This document shows, piece by piece, positions 1 through 8,032 of a DNA stretch of 64,000 nucleotides. Position 1 is the stretch's first letter, and each line of letters starts with the position of its first letter. Below the pieces are notes generated by a model. It did no database searches. It was not told where the DNA came from and saw nothing but the letters and a program-made list of their open reading frames with translations. Made by a program: the position numbers and the translations under genes. Origin of the DNA: Candidatus Binataceae bacterium (lineage in GTDB: Bacteria > Desulfobacterota > Binatia > Binatales > Binataceae); NCBI GenBank assembly GCA_035508495.1, contig DATJMX010000040.1, positions 109,870 to 173,869 of the forward strand, given 5' to 3'.

Positions 1-216
1 CTGGCCCTCAAAAACCGGCATGGCGGACGCATGCCCGCGACCCGCGCGATTCGAATCACCGACCTCAAGCTCAGAACCTTTATCGCCCCTGGCACGGCGG
101 TCGCTCTGAGCGCCGGCCTGCGCGATTCCGACACCTCGTCGGTATCCTTCGCGCTGGACGCTCACGTCGATAACAAGCGGATCGCCTCGGCCGGCCTGAC
201 TTTCCAATGGCTGTGA
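1..216 (+). CDS. 3-hydroxyacyl-ACP dehydratase-like protein, C-terminal part
   Basis: The reading frame is already open at the first base of the window and stops at 214-216, so only about 71 C-terminal residues are visible. They read like the last strands of a hotdog-fold dehydratase: AIRITDLKLRTFIAPG, then a strand ending FALDAHVDNKRIASAGL. In this family a PG turn is followed by alternating strands that describe the modified acyl chain. The gene overlaps the following ketosynthase by 10 bases and shares its strand. This fits a dehydratase step in a type II fatty-acid or aryl-polyene-like cluster whose other genes lie left of the window. The catalytic residues are outside the window, so the family assignment is moderate. 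A thioesterase of the same fold is the main alternative. Confidence 0.55.
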   Translation: MALKNRHGGRMPATRAIRITDLKLRTFIAPGTAVALSAGLRDSDTSSVSFALDAHVDNKRIASAGLTFQWL

Positions 217-1514
217 CCAGTAACCCGCGCCGCCGCGTCGCAATCACCGGGATCGGGCTCGTCACGCCCCTCGGCAACGATCTTAACTCGACCTGGTCGG
301 CACTTATCGCCGGGCGCAGCGGGCTCTCGAGCATCACCAACTTCGATGCTTGCGGCTTTCCGGTGCGAATCGCCGCCGAGGTCAAGGATTTCGATCCCGC
401 CGCGCGCATCAGCGATCGCAAGATGCTGAAGTTCGCCAATCGCCTCAATCAATTCGCGCTCGCCGCCGCGGAAGAAGCCATCCTCGACGCCGGGGTCGCG
501 CCGCGTCTGGAAACCGCGGCGCGCTGGGGATGTATCGTGGGCGCGGGCATGATGGGCATCGGTTATGCCGAACTGTCGCGCCTCCAGGCGCGCTTCGCGC
601 CCGCGGGCGAGTTCGATCCGCGGGCGATGATCGCCGCGGGAACCGAAGCCGCCGACCCTGTCGTCTTCTGCCGCAGCCAGACCAACGCCGGTATCGCGCT
701 TTTGGCGCGGCGCTTCGGCATCGAGGGCTACTGCAACTCTGTTCACACCGCCTGCGCTTCAGGTGGACAGGCGGTGGGCGCGGCGCTCAAGCTGATCCGC
801 CGCGGACGTGCCGACTTCGCGCTCGCCGGTGGGTTCGATTCGATGATCCATCCCGAGGGCGTCGCCTCGTTCTGCCTGCTCGGCGCGCTCTCTGCCGACA
901 ACGATTCCCCCGAGCGTGCCAGCCGCCCATTCGATCGCACGCGCAACGGCTTCGTGCTGGGCGAGGGCGCGGGTTTCCTCGTGCTCGAAGAGATGGAGTC
1001 GGCGCGCCGGCGCGGCGCGCGAATCTACGCCGAGCTCGCCGGCGAGGGCAATTCGCTCAGCTGCTATCGAATCACCGATTCGCATCCTTCGGGCGATGGC
1101 GCGATCCAGGCGATGCGCCGCGCGCTCGCCGACGCCAATCTCGAGCCGCGCGGCGTCGGCTACATCAACGCGCACGGCACTTCGACGCTGATGAACGATC
1201 GCAGCGAATGCGCCGCGATCAAGGCGGTCTTCGGCGCCGCCAAAGATCGCGTCCGCGTCAGCTCGACCAAGAGCATGATGGGCCATCTGATTGCCGGCGC
1301 CGGCGCGGTCGAAGCCGCCATCTGCGCGCTCGCGATTCGTCACGCTACGATGCCGATGAACGCCAATCTCGGCGACGACGATCCTGAGTGCGATCTCAAC
1401 TTCGTTCGCGAGCGCGCGCTCGCGGCGCCGATCGAAGCCGCGCTCTCGAATTCGTTTGGCTTCGGCGGCTCGAACAGTTGCCTCGCCTTGCGCCGCGTTG
1501 CGGCTGATTCGTAA
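207..1514 (+). CDS. beta-ketoacyl-ACP synthase (FabF/KS-alpha type)
   Basis: This is a full-length (435 aa) type II ketosynthase. It condenses an acyl primer with malonyl-ACP by decarboxylative Claisen chemistry in the cytosol. The complete Cys-His-His triad is visible: Cys183 in HTACASG, His323 in NAHGTST and His360 in MMGHLIAGAGA. The glycine-rich C-terminal NSFGFGGSN is also present. The start overlaps the upstream dehydratase, and the stop overlaps the start of a second ketosynthase-like gene, which suggests translational coupling. Such a pair followed by a phosphopantetheinyl transferase and acyltransferases resembles aryl-polyene-type clusters more than a housekeeping fab operon. FabF itself is the alternative, but the context argues against it. 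Confidence 0.85.
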   Translation: MAVTSNPRRRVAITGIGLVTPLGNDLNSTWSALIAGRSGLSSITNFDACGFPVRIAAEVKDFDPAARISDRKMLKFANRLNQFALAAAEEAILDAGVAPRLETAARWGCIVGAGMMGIGYAELSRLQARFAPAGEFDPRAMIAAGTEAADPVVFCRSQTNAGIALLARRFGIEGYCNSVHTACASGGQAVGAALKLIRRGRADFALAGGFDSMIHPEGVASFCLLGALSADNDSPERASRPFDRTRNGFVLGEGAGFLVLEEMESARRRGARIYAELAGEGNSLSCYRITDSHPSGDGAIQAMRRALADANLEPRGVGYINAHGTSTLMNDRSECAAIKAVFGAAKDRVRVSSTKSMMGHLIAGAGAVEAAICALAIRHATMPMNANLGDDDPECDLNFVRERALAAPIEAALSNSFGFGGSNSCLALRRVAADS

Positions 1515-2797
1515 TGGATCGACCAATTGTCATCACCGGGCTTGGCGCGATCTGCGCGCTCGGCAAGGATCCCGGCGCTATCCTCGATGCACTGTACGCG
1601 GGACGTTCGGCAATCGGCCCCATGATGGAATGGGCTTCAGCTGACACGCCGCCGCCGCTGGCCGCCTGCATCCCGGACCTCGCGCCGCGCGAGCTGGTCA
1701 GCGATCGCAAGCTGCACAAGTTGATCCGGCGCACCGATTTGTTGGGTCTGTATGCCGCGGAGCGCGCGATCGCCGCGGCTGGTATCGCAGCTACGCGCGA
1801 GACGCTTGAAGCTGCGGCGATCGAGGCCTTCAACGATCGCACCGGGATCTACGACGCATCCGGCGGCGGCAATTACCAGGACTCATACGAATTCTTTCCG
1901 CTGATGAGCGCGGCGCGGGGCGAGCTGCGCGTCTATGGCGAGGAACTGACTTCGCAGGTCGACCCGATGTTCCTTTTGAAGTCGCTGCCCAACAACGTGC
2001 TGTGTCATCTCGGCATCCGCCAGGGCTTCAAGGGACCGAACTGCTGTTTCGTCAATCAAAGCTCGAGCGGTCCGCTGGTGATCGGGCAGGCGCTCGACAC
2101 GCTCCGCGATGGCGAGGCCGATCGCGTCGTGGTCGTTGCCCACGATGCTCCCGTCGAGCCGCAATCGATAGTCTATTACTCGTCGCTCGGTTTGCTCTCT
2201 CTCACATCGCTCAAGCCCTTCGACGAGCGTCATGACGGCACGGTGCTCGGCGAGGGCGCGGCCGCGATGATGCTCGAAACGCGGGAATCTGCCGCCGGCC
2301 GCGATGCACCGGTTCTCGGCGAAGTTCTGTCTGTCGCCTGCACCTCGGAAGCCGGCGGACTGCTGCCGCTGCGGCGCGACGGCGACGGGCTCGCGCGTGC
2401 GATCGAAGCTGCACTCGATTCGGCTCGCCTCGAGCGCTCCGAGATCGGCGCGATCGTCGCGCACGGAAACGGCACGCCGGCCTCCGACGACTCCGAGGCC
2501 GCCGCGATAAAACGCGTCTTCGGTTCGTCGGTCCCGCCGATTACTTCCTTCAAGTGGGGGATCGGTCATCTGCTCGCGGGTGCCGGCATGATCGAGGCGG
2601 TGCTCGCGCTTAAAAGTCTCGCCCACGGAACCGTCCCCGGTATCGCGACCTTCGAGAGTCCCGCCGCCGCCAGTGCCGGCCTGCCAGTTTCGCGCGATGC
2701 GCAGACTCCGCGCAGTCCGATCGGGCTTGTCCTGTGCCGTGGCTTCGGCTCTTTCAGCACCGCGCTCATCGTTCGCGCTGGTGGCTCGAGCCGCTGA
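1514..2797 (+). CDS. ketosynthase-like chain-length-factor type protein, Cys to Ser
   Basis: This 427-aa thiolase-fold protein matches its upstream neighbour along its length: VITGLGAICALGKDPG at the N-terminus, AHGNGTP with His317, IGHLLAGAGMIEA with His352, and GFGSFSTALIV at the C-terminus. At the nucleophile position it reads NQSSSGP, so Ser183 replaces the Cys found at the same residue number in the first ketosynthase. Known KS-beta/chain-length-factor subunits also lack the Cys, typically having Gln. They form a heterodimer with the active subunit and shape the product pocket. I infer that role here. The ATG overlaps the upstream stop, and its own stop shares a base with the next start, so it sits in a tightly coupled operon. 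A decarboxylase-like role is the alternative. Confidence 0.75.
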   Translation: MDRPIVITGLGAICALGKDPGAILDALYAGRSAIGPMMEWASADTPPPLAACIPDLAPRELVSDRKLHKLIRRTDLLGLYAAERAIAAAGIAATRETLEAAAIEAFNDRTGIYDASGGGNYQDSYEFFPLMSAARGELRVYGEELTSQVDPMFLLKSLPNNVLCHLGIRQGFKGPNCCFVNQSSSGPLVIGQALDTLRDGEADRVVVVAHDAPVEPQSIVYYSSLGLLSLTSLKPFDERHDGTVLGEGAAAMMLETRESAAGRDAPVLGEVLSVACTSEAGGLLPLRRDGDGLARAIEAALDSARLERSEIGAIVAHGNGTPASDDSEAAAIKRVFGSSVPPITSFKWGIGHLLAGAGMIEAVLALKSLAHGTVPGIATFESPAAASAGLPVSRDAQTPRSPIGLVLCRGFGSFSTALIVRAGGSSR

Positions 2798-4017
2798 TGC
2801 CTCAAAACGCTTCGCGTCTCCGATGCGGGATCGATACGGTGCAGCTCGCACGTATGGAGCGCCTGCTGGCCGAAACGCCGCCCGCGGACCGCATCGACGT
2901 TTTCTGCGACGAGGAGTTGCGCGAGGCCGGCACCGGCGCATCCGCGACTGCGTCGCTGGCGGCGCGCTTCGCCGCCAAGGAAGCCTGCCTGAAGCTGCTG
3001 CCGCGCGAGACTGCGCTCGGCGCAATCGAGCCGCGCGACTTTGCTATCTGTCGCAACGGTTACGGTGAACCTGCCGTCACGCCGAGCCTGCGCGCGCAGC
3101 AGATCCTCGACCAATATCGCCTTGGACCGATCGCGGTGTCGCTCACCCATGACTCGGACAGCGCTTGTGCGGTTGCGATCGCGACGCCGCGCGAGACGCG
3201 AGTCACCGCCCTCGATCGCGCCGCGTACAACCTCTTTCCGGTTCGGCGCGGCACCGCACTAAGGAATCTGCGGCGCGCTTTTGCAGATCGAGTTGACGAG
3301 GAGGAAATTCAGCGCCTGGCGCGCGCCTCCTACGGACATCTGGCCAGATCGATCGCCGAAGTCCTGGTGGCAACGGTCGTTCCGGGCGCGCACCGCCGCG
3401 CCAGGGTCCGTATCGAGAACCCTGACTCGCCGCTGCGGGCCAAGGATATCGGCCGCGGACTGCTTTTTTTAACCGGCCACTTCGGCAACTGGGAGTACGT
3501 GTTGCCGGCCGCGATTGAGCAATTTCCCGAATGGCGCGGGCGCTTTCATTTTTTGCGCAAACGGCTGCCCGGTTTTCTCGATGGCTTCGTCACCCGGCGC
3601 TTTACGCGCGCTGGCCTCGGCGTGATCCCGACTCGCGGCGGACTCGACACCGTGCTCGACCGCCTCGCCGCGCGCGACGCCGTCGTGTTCGTCTTCGACC
3701 AGCACGCCGGCGGCCGCGACGGAATCACGGTCGATTTCATGGGCCATCCCGCATCGACCTTTCGCAGCCTCGCCACCATCGCGCTCTCAACCGGTGCCCC
3801 CGTCATCCCCGGCTCGAGCTATCGCGAGCCCGACGGCACTCATGTTCTTCACTTCGAGGATCCCCTCGAAACTATCGATACGGGGAATGCCGACGCCGAT
3901 CTGCGGGCGAACACGCAGATGTATAACGCGGCGCTCGAGCGCATGATCTATCGGCATCCCGAGCAATGGTTCTGGCTGCATCGCCGATGGAAAGACGCGC
4001 GGGGCCGCGTCGTCTGA
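2797..4017 (+). CDS. AcpS-type phosphopantetheinyl transferase fused to LpxL-like acyltransferase
   Basis: This 406-aa protein appears to hold two enzymes. Residues 1-125 look like a holo-ACP synthase domain, with the metal-binding Asp13 in CGIDTVQL and Glu62 in AARFAAKEACLKLL. This domain moves phosphopantetheine from CoA to carrier proteins. From about residue 140 the chain becomes an LpxL/HtrB-type acyltransferase with the HFGNWE signature at 228-233 and the FDQHAGG and HPEQWFWLHRRW motifs of that family. I chose the ATG at 2797, which overlaps the preceding stop, because an earlier in-frame start would add 21 residues with no family resemblance. Activating the carrier protein and transferring its acyl product to a lipid acceptor would suit the ketosynthase pair upstream. 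The fusion is unusual. A missed frameshift between two genes is possible but no sign of one is seen. Confidence 0.75.
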   Translation: MPQNASRLRCGIDTVQLARMERLLAETPPADRIDVFCDEELREAGTGASATASLAARFAAKEACLKLLPRETALGAIEPRDFAICRNGYGEPAVTPSLRAQQILDQYRLGPIAVSLTHDSDSACAVAIATPRETRVTALDRAAYNLFPVRRGTALRNLRRAFADRVDEEEIQRLARASYGHLARSIAEVLVATVVPGAHRRARVRIENPDSPLRAKDIGRGLLFLTGHFGNWEYVLPAAIEQFPEWRGRFHFLRKRLPGFLDGFVTRRFTRAGLGVIPTRGGLDTVLDRLAARDAVVFVFDQHAGGRDGITVDFMGHPASTFRSLATIALSTGAPVIPGSSYREPDGTHVLHFEDPLETIDTGNADADLRANTQMYNAALERMIYRHPEQWFWLHRRWKDARGRVV

Positions 4018-4019
4018 TC

Positions 4020-4700
4020 TCATGTGCGGTCGAATGCCGCGGCTACAACAGGGCTCTGAAGATCGCGCGCCGACCGGAGCATCGCGGCTTGCAGCGCCTC
4101 GGATCCGGCGCTCGCGGGAAATTTCTCGATATGCAGCGCCGTCCTGGCGAACGGCAGCGGCAAGTAGGAGCAATCCCAGGAACCGAATCGAATTCCGCGC
4201 CCTGCCGAAGTAATCGTCAGGTAGATCTGCGCGTCCGCCGTGCGGGCGAGCTCGAGCGCGCGCGGCTGCGCAACACACGCGGGGCCGCGCGGTCCGTCAA
4301 CCGCTATCAGACCCAGATCGCCGGCCTCGATACGCCGCGTGAATTCCAGCGCGCCGCGCACATCGCGATCACCCGGCGAGGCCATGACCGAATCGATATC
4401 GAAGTGACTCAGCATCGCCGCGAGCAGGCGTCCGTCGAGGCTCGGCGTCAGCATCACCACCAGGCGGCGGCCGGCGTTGTTGACCAGATGCGCGTAGGCG
4501 AGAAGCTGCAGAAACATCCCGTGATAGGTGAAAAGCACGACGCGCGGACAGTTGATCACCTCGGCCTGGCTCTCCGTGCTCGGCGGATCGAGCCTCCACG
4601 TTCGTACGATCAGGCGCAGCGGCACGATCGCGATCGGCAGCAGAATTTTTTCCAGCACGAAAAAGCGCAATCGCCGTCCTCGATTTGATCGATTCGCCAT
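4020..4700 (-). CDS. DUF374 lysophospholipid acyltransferase family protein
   Basis: This 226-aa protein has an N-terminal hydrophobic stretch and the motifs of the DUF374 group of glycerolipid or lipid A-type acyltransferases. These are TYHGMFLQLL (with His as the presumed base), a TPSLDGRLLA segment and AVDGPRGP. The last resembles the VDGPRGP box of this family, which follows a substrate-binding segment. It is read convergently with the AcpS-LpxL fusion and the two stop codons are three bases apart. It faces lptF across a gap of about 100 bases. Membrane lipid or lipopolysaccharide acylation on the cytoplasmic face is likely, but the acceptor is not known from sequence. Confidence 0.7.
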   Translation of the reverse strand: MANRSNRGRRLRFFVLEKILLPIAIVPLRLIVRTWRLDPPSTESQAEVINCPRVVLFTYHGMFLQLLAYAHLVNNAGRRLVVMLTPSLDGRLLAAMLSHFDIDSVMASPGDRDVRGALEFTRRIEAGDLGLIAVDGPRGPACVAQPRALELARTADAQIYLTITSAGRGIRFGSWDCSYLPLPFARTALHIEKFPASAGSEALQAAMLRSARDLQSPVVAAAFDRT

Positions 4701-4798
4701 TGAATTGAAATGAAAGCCCAGCGCTCAGCATTCTGGACCCGATGCCGAGGTTCAAGTAGCCGCGCCCGCCGCATCGACGATCGGCCGCTACAGTTTTC

Positions 4799-5983
4799 GT
4801 GATAGTTCGCTCGAAAATCCTCGATCGCTATGTCGCGCGCGAAGTTGCCGTGCCGATCGCGATAAGCCTCGGCGTCATAACGCTGGTGCTGGTGGTCGCG
4901 CGATTGCTCAAGCTGATCGACCTGATCGTCAACCAGGGCGTGGCCGCGACCGAGGTGCTCGCGCTGCTCGGATACCTGATGCCCAGCCTGATCGCGCTGA
5001 GCCTGCCGATGGCGGTGCTGCTCGGCACGATGCTCGGTATCGGGCGGCTCTCGGGCGACCAGGAAATCATCGCGGCGCGCGCGTGCGGCGTCAGCTTCGG
5101 GCGCATCGCGCTGCCGGTAATCGTGGTCGCCGCGGCGATCTATCCAATCGAGATGCTGACGGCGATGAAGATCGCGCCGGCCGCGAACGTGAAGCTGCGC
5201 GGCGAGCTCGTCGACCTGATGCATACGCGGGCGACGGCCGGGCTGCCGGAGAAGGTGTTCAATCGCAACTTCGACGGCATGGTGGTGTACTTCGATCGCG
5301 CCGAACCGCCCGGCACCAAGCTGGTCAATGTACTGATCTCCGACAATCGCAATCCTTCCGCGCGCTCGATCATATTCGCCCGCAGCGGTCTGCTTGTGCC
5401 GCATCCGGGCGACCTCGCGGTTACGATGCGTTTGCGCGACGGATGGATCTACGGCGGCGACAAGTCGCGCGACGCGCGCCACGTCGTGCAGTTCGATACT
5501 TACGATATTGCGATGACGCCCAAGGAAGGCCTCAGGTACGCGCAGCCGCTGCCGCTGGAACTGACGACCGTGGCGTTGTGGCATCAAATCAAGCGCGCGC
5601 GCCACGCCGGCCATCCGGACATTCCCGCAGAGATCGAGATGGCGCATCGATGGACGATTCCGATCGCGATCTTTCCGTTTGCGCTTCTCGGCATGACACT
5701 CGGACTCACTCCCGTTCGCGGCGGCCGTTCGGAAAGATTCGCTTTCGCCCTGATGCTGTTCTTCGTGTACTACGTGCTGATGCGCGCGGGTGAGGCGTTT
5801 GCGCAGGCGCATGTGATCGAGACTTACGTGGGAGCCAGCGTGCCTGACCTGCTCTTCATCGCGATCGCGATTGCTCCATTTCGCCGCACCGTTCTCGATC
5901 GCGGTGAGCATGGCGAATCGATCTCCTACCGGCTGCGGCGCTGGATGGATGGGCTGCTGCCGGGCGCCGGAGCCGCGAGTTGA
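4799..5983 (+). CDS. lptF: LPS export permease LptF
   Basis: LptF pairs with LptG and the ATPase LptB to pull lipopolysaccharide from the inner membrane to the Lpt bridge. This 394-aa protein has the YjgP/YjgQ layout. The N-terminal helices include LDRYVAREVAVPIAISLGV and a MPSLIALSLPMAVLLG segment. A periplasmic beta-jellyroll follows at about residues 130-270, and three more helices end the chain, with the typical IPIAIFPFALLGMTLG. The start is GTG at 4799; no ATG fits the conserved N-terminus better. lptG follows with a one-base overlap. The assignment as F rather than G rests on gene order and the LDRYVAREV opening. The ATPase LptB is not in this window. Confidence 0.85.
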   Translation: MIVRSKILDRYVAREVAVPIAISLGVITLVLVVARLLKLIDLIVNQGVAATEVLALLGYLMPSLIALSLPMAVLLGTMLGIGRLSGDQEIIAARACGVSFGRIALPVIVVAAAIYPIEMLTAMKIAPAANVKLRGELVDLMHTRATAGLPEKVFNRNFDGMVVYFDRAEPPGTKLVNVLISDNRNPSARSIIFARSGLLVPHPGDLAVTMRLRDGWIYGGDKSRDARHVVQFDTYDIAMTPKEGLRYAQPLPLELTTVALWHQIKRARHAGHPDIPAEIEMAHRWTIPIAIFPFALLGMTLGLTPVRGGRSERFAFALMLFFVYYVLMRAGEAFAQAHVIETYVGASVPDLLFIAIAIAPFRRTVLDRGEHGESISYRLRRWMDGLLPGAGAAS

Positions 5984-7074
5984 TGAGGCGAATCGCACCG
6001 CCAACCGCCTTCGGGCTCGTGTTCCGCGGATTGCTCGAGCCGTTTATGCTCGTGGTGGCGGCCTTCACCCTCGTGCATCTGCTCGCCGACGCGGCCGATC
6101 AGTTCAATAACATCACCGCGAACTCCGCCGCGCTGGCCGGAATTGAGTATCTCGGCCTGCGCATCCCTTTCATCGTGACCAAGCTCATGCCGGTGTCATT
6201 GCTGGCCGGGGTGATGTTCGGCTTTGCGATGATGAATCGGACCGGCGAAGTAATCGCGATGCAGGCCCTCGGCATCAGCCGGCTCCAGATCGCGATCCCG
6301 CTCGTACTCATCGCGATCGGCGCGACCATATTCGACTTTGCGGTTTCGGAAACGATCGTGCCGGCGACCAATCGCTGCGCCGAACAGGTCTTGACCAGGA
6401 GGATTCGTGCTCACGACCGGCGTCACGTCGGCGGCGAAAGCTGGTTCCGCACCCGCAATGCATTTATCGTGGCCGAGGACTACAATTCGGCGCGCAAGGA
6501 ACTCAGCGATCTGACTATATTTCGATTTGACGGTTCGTCGGAACTGCGCGCCGTGACCCTCGTTGATAGTGCTACCTGGACCGGCCGGAAATGGCGCTTC
6601 GAGAACGTTCACTCCATCGCCATCGGTGATCTCGGTAACCCCGGTTGGCATCGCACCGATCAGGACATGAATTTCGACCTCCTGCCGTCTGACCTTGAAA
6701 ATCCCCAGAAGGTGAGTCCCGACGACTTCAGTCTCGCGGAGCTGAGTCAATTCATTCGCGGTTTGCGGCGCGTCGGGCTGAACGCGCAGCGCTATGTTGC
6801 GGACCGCGACCTGAAATATGCGATGCCGGTATCGTGCCTGATACTGGCGGCCATCGGTTTCGCGCTCAGTCTTGATCCGTTGCCGCGCCAGGCGGGCCTC
6901 GCGCGCAATATCGGGTACGCCCTCGCCGCCGGGTTTGGCTATTGGCTGGTGCTCGGGTTCACGATGTCGTTTGGCAAGTCCGGTATCCTGCCGCCCTGGC
7001 CCGCGGCATGGTTGCCGAATATCCTGTTCGGCTCGATTGCTATTTCGATATTCCTGATGGGCGAAGAAAAGTAA
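5983..7074 (+). CDS. lptG: LPS export permease LptG
   Basis: This is the partner permease of the LptBFG complex, about 363 aa. It has the same architecture as LptF: N-terminal helices with LMPVSLLAGVMFGFAMMNRTGE, a periplasmic jellyroll around residues 130-260, then three C-terminal helices with MPVSCLILAAIGFALS and a final WPAAWLPNILFG segment. The sequence TGATG joins the stop of lptF to an ATG at 5983. A TTG three bases earlier is also in frame, but the ATG is the better choice. The tight coupling suggests equal expression of the two permeases. The next gene begins eight bases later, so the unit probably continues into the Kdo hydroxylase. Confidence 0.85.
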   Translation: MRRIAPPTAFGLVFRGLLEPFMLVVAAFTLVHLLADAADQFNNITANSAALAGIEYLGLRIPFIVTKLMPVSLLAGVMFGFAMMNRTGEVIAMQALGISRLQIAIPLVLIAIGATIFDFAVSETIVPATNRCAEQVLTRRIRAHDRRHVGGESWFRTRNAFIVAEDYNSARKELSDLTIFRFDGSSELRAVTLVDSATWTGRKWRFENVHSIAIGDLGNPGWHRTDQDMNFDLLPSDLENPQKVSPDDFSLAELSQFIRGLRRVGLNAQRYVADRDLKYAMPVSCLILAAIGFALSLDPLPRQAGLARNIGYALAAGFGYWLVLGFTMSFGKSGILPPWPAAWLPNILFGSIAISIFLMGEEK

Positions 7075-7081
7075 CCTGCCG

Positions 7082-7999
7082 TTGATCGACGTAACTGACT
7101 ATTCGGCAGCGGGCTGGGTTCGGACCACGCCGGCGGCAATTCGCTCGCGATGGTATTGCGAGCAGCTCGAGCATGGCGAGATTCTGCTCTTCAGGGATTC
7201 GCAGGCGCTCGTCGCCGATTCTGCGCGCGCCTCGCTGTTGGCTGTGCGGGCCGGCGAGGTCGCGCACAAGAACGTTTCTTATTCGCCGGCGTCGCAAAAG
7301 CTCCAGGGCTTGCGCGGCGGCTCGGCCGGGGCGATTCGATCGGCGCTCAAAGGATACAGCGCGGCAGCGATTGGCTTCTGCGCCGGCTTGCTCGCGCCCT
7401 ATGCCGAGAGCTGGCGAATCGAGCTGTGCAGCTTTCGCCCGATCGAGGAGCGTAATCGCGATCTCTCGCCGAACTCGCGCAACGATCTGTTGCACCTCGA
7501 TGCGTTTCCCGGCAGGCCCGGCAATGGCGCGCGAATTCTCAGGATGTTCACCAACATCCATCCGCAGCGGCCGCGAATCTGGATGACATCCGACCCGATG
7601 CCGGTGCTGGAACGCGACCATGAGTTCGCCGCGATGGTTCGCGGCGCGATCGGCCACGCCGAGTCGAGGCCGGCCCGCGCGGCCGCGCGCCTCGTCCATC
7701 TTGCGAAACTGGCTGGATTCAAAATTCCTGACCGCTCGCCTTACGATCGCGTGATGCTCGATTTGCATGCCCGTATGAAAAGCAGCGGCTCATTCCAGGC
7801 GCGATGCAGAAAGTACCGGCACGAGTTCGAACCCGGCGCGAGCTGGCTGGTTTTTACCGATGCAGTGCCCCACGCGGTTCTGGAAGGTCAGTACGCGCTT
7901 GAGCAATCATTTTTCGTGCCTCGCACCGCATTGGTGGCTGCTCAATCGGCGCCGGTATCGATAGTCGAATCGTTCAGCGGTCATCCGATGACGCTTTGA
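7082..7999 (+). CDS. kdoO: Kdo hydroxylase family protein (Fe(II)/2-oxoglutarate type)
   Basis: Kdo hydroxylases convert the first Kdo sugar of lipopolysaccharide to the 3-hydroxy (Ko) form using Fe(II), oxygen and 2-oxoglutarate. The 305-aa protein carries the HLDAFP metal motif at 138-143 (His138, Asp140), then NGARILRMFTNIHP, and a second metal His at 264 in VPHAVLEGQ. The opening WYCEQLEHGEILLF also matches the family. The start is a TTG at 7082, eight bases after lptG, with no clear ribosome binding site. Its place between the Lpt permeases and an MsbA-like exporter supports a role in core or lipid A modification. The family match is strong; the exact sugar position is inferred. Confidence 0.75.
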   Translation: MIDVTDYSAAGWVRTTPAAIRSRWYCEQLEHGEILLFRDSQALVADSARASLLAVRAGEVAHKNVSYSPASQKLQGLRGGSAGAIRSALKGYSAAAIGFCAGLLAPYAESWRIELCSFRPIEERNRDLSPNSRNDLLHLDAFPGRPGNGARILRMFTNIHPQRPRIWMTSDPMPVLERDHEFAAMVRGAIGHAESRPARAAARLVHLAKLAGFKIPDRSPYDRVMLDLHARMKSSGSFQARCRKYRHEFEPGASWLVFTDAVPHAVLEGQYALEQSFFVPRTALVAAQSAPVSIVESFSGHPMTL

Positions 8000-8032
8000 A
8001 CGCAATAGATAATTCGACTGACTATTCGTAAA

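Noticed and set aside
2041..2070. Cys177 and Cys178 of the second ketosynthase as possible nucleophiles.
   Set aside because: They lie five to six residues ahead of the nucleophile position in the alignment with the first ketosynthase, on a strand rather than at the elbow.
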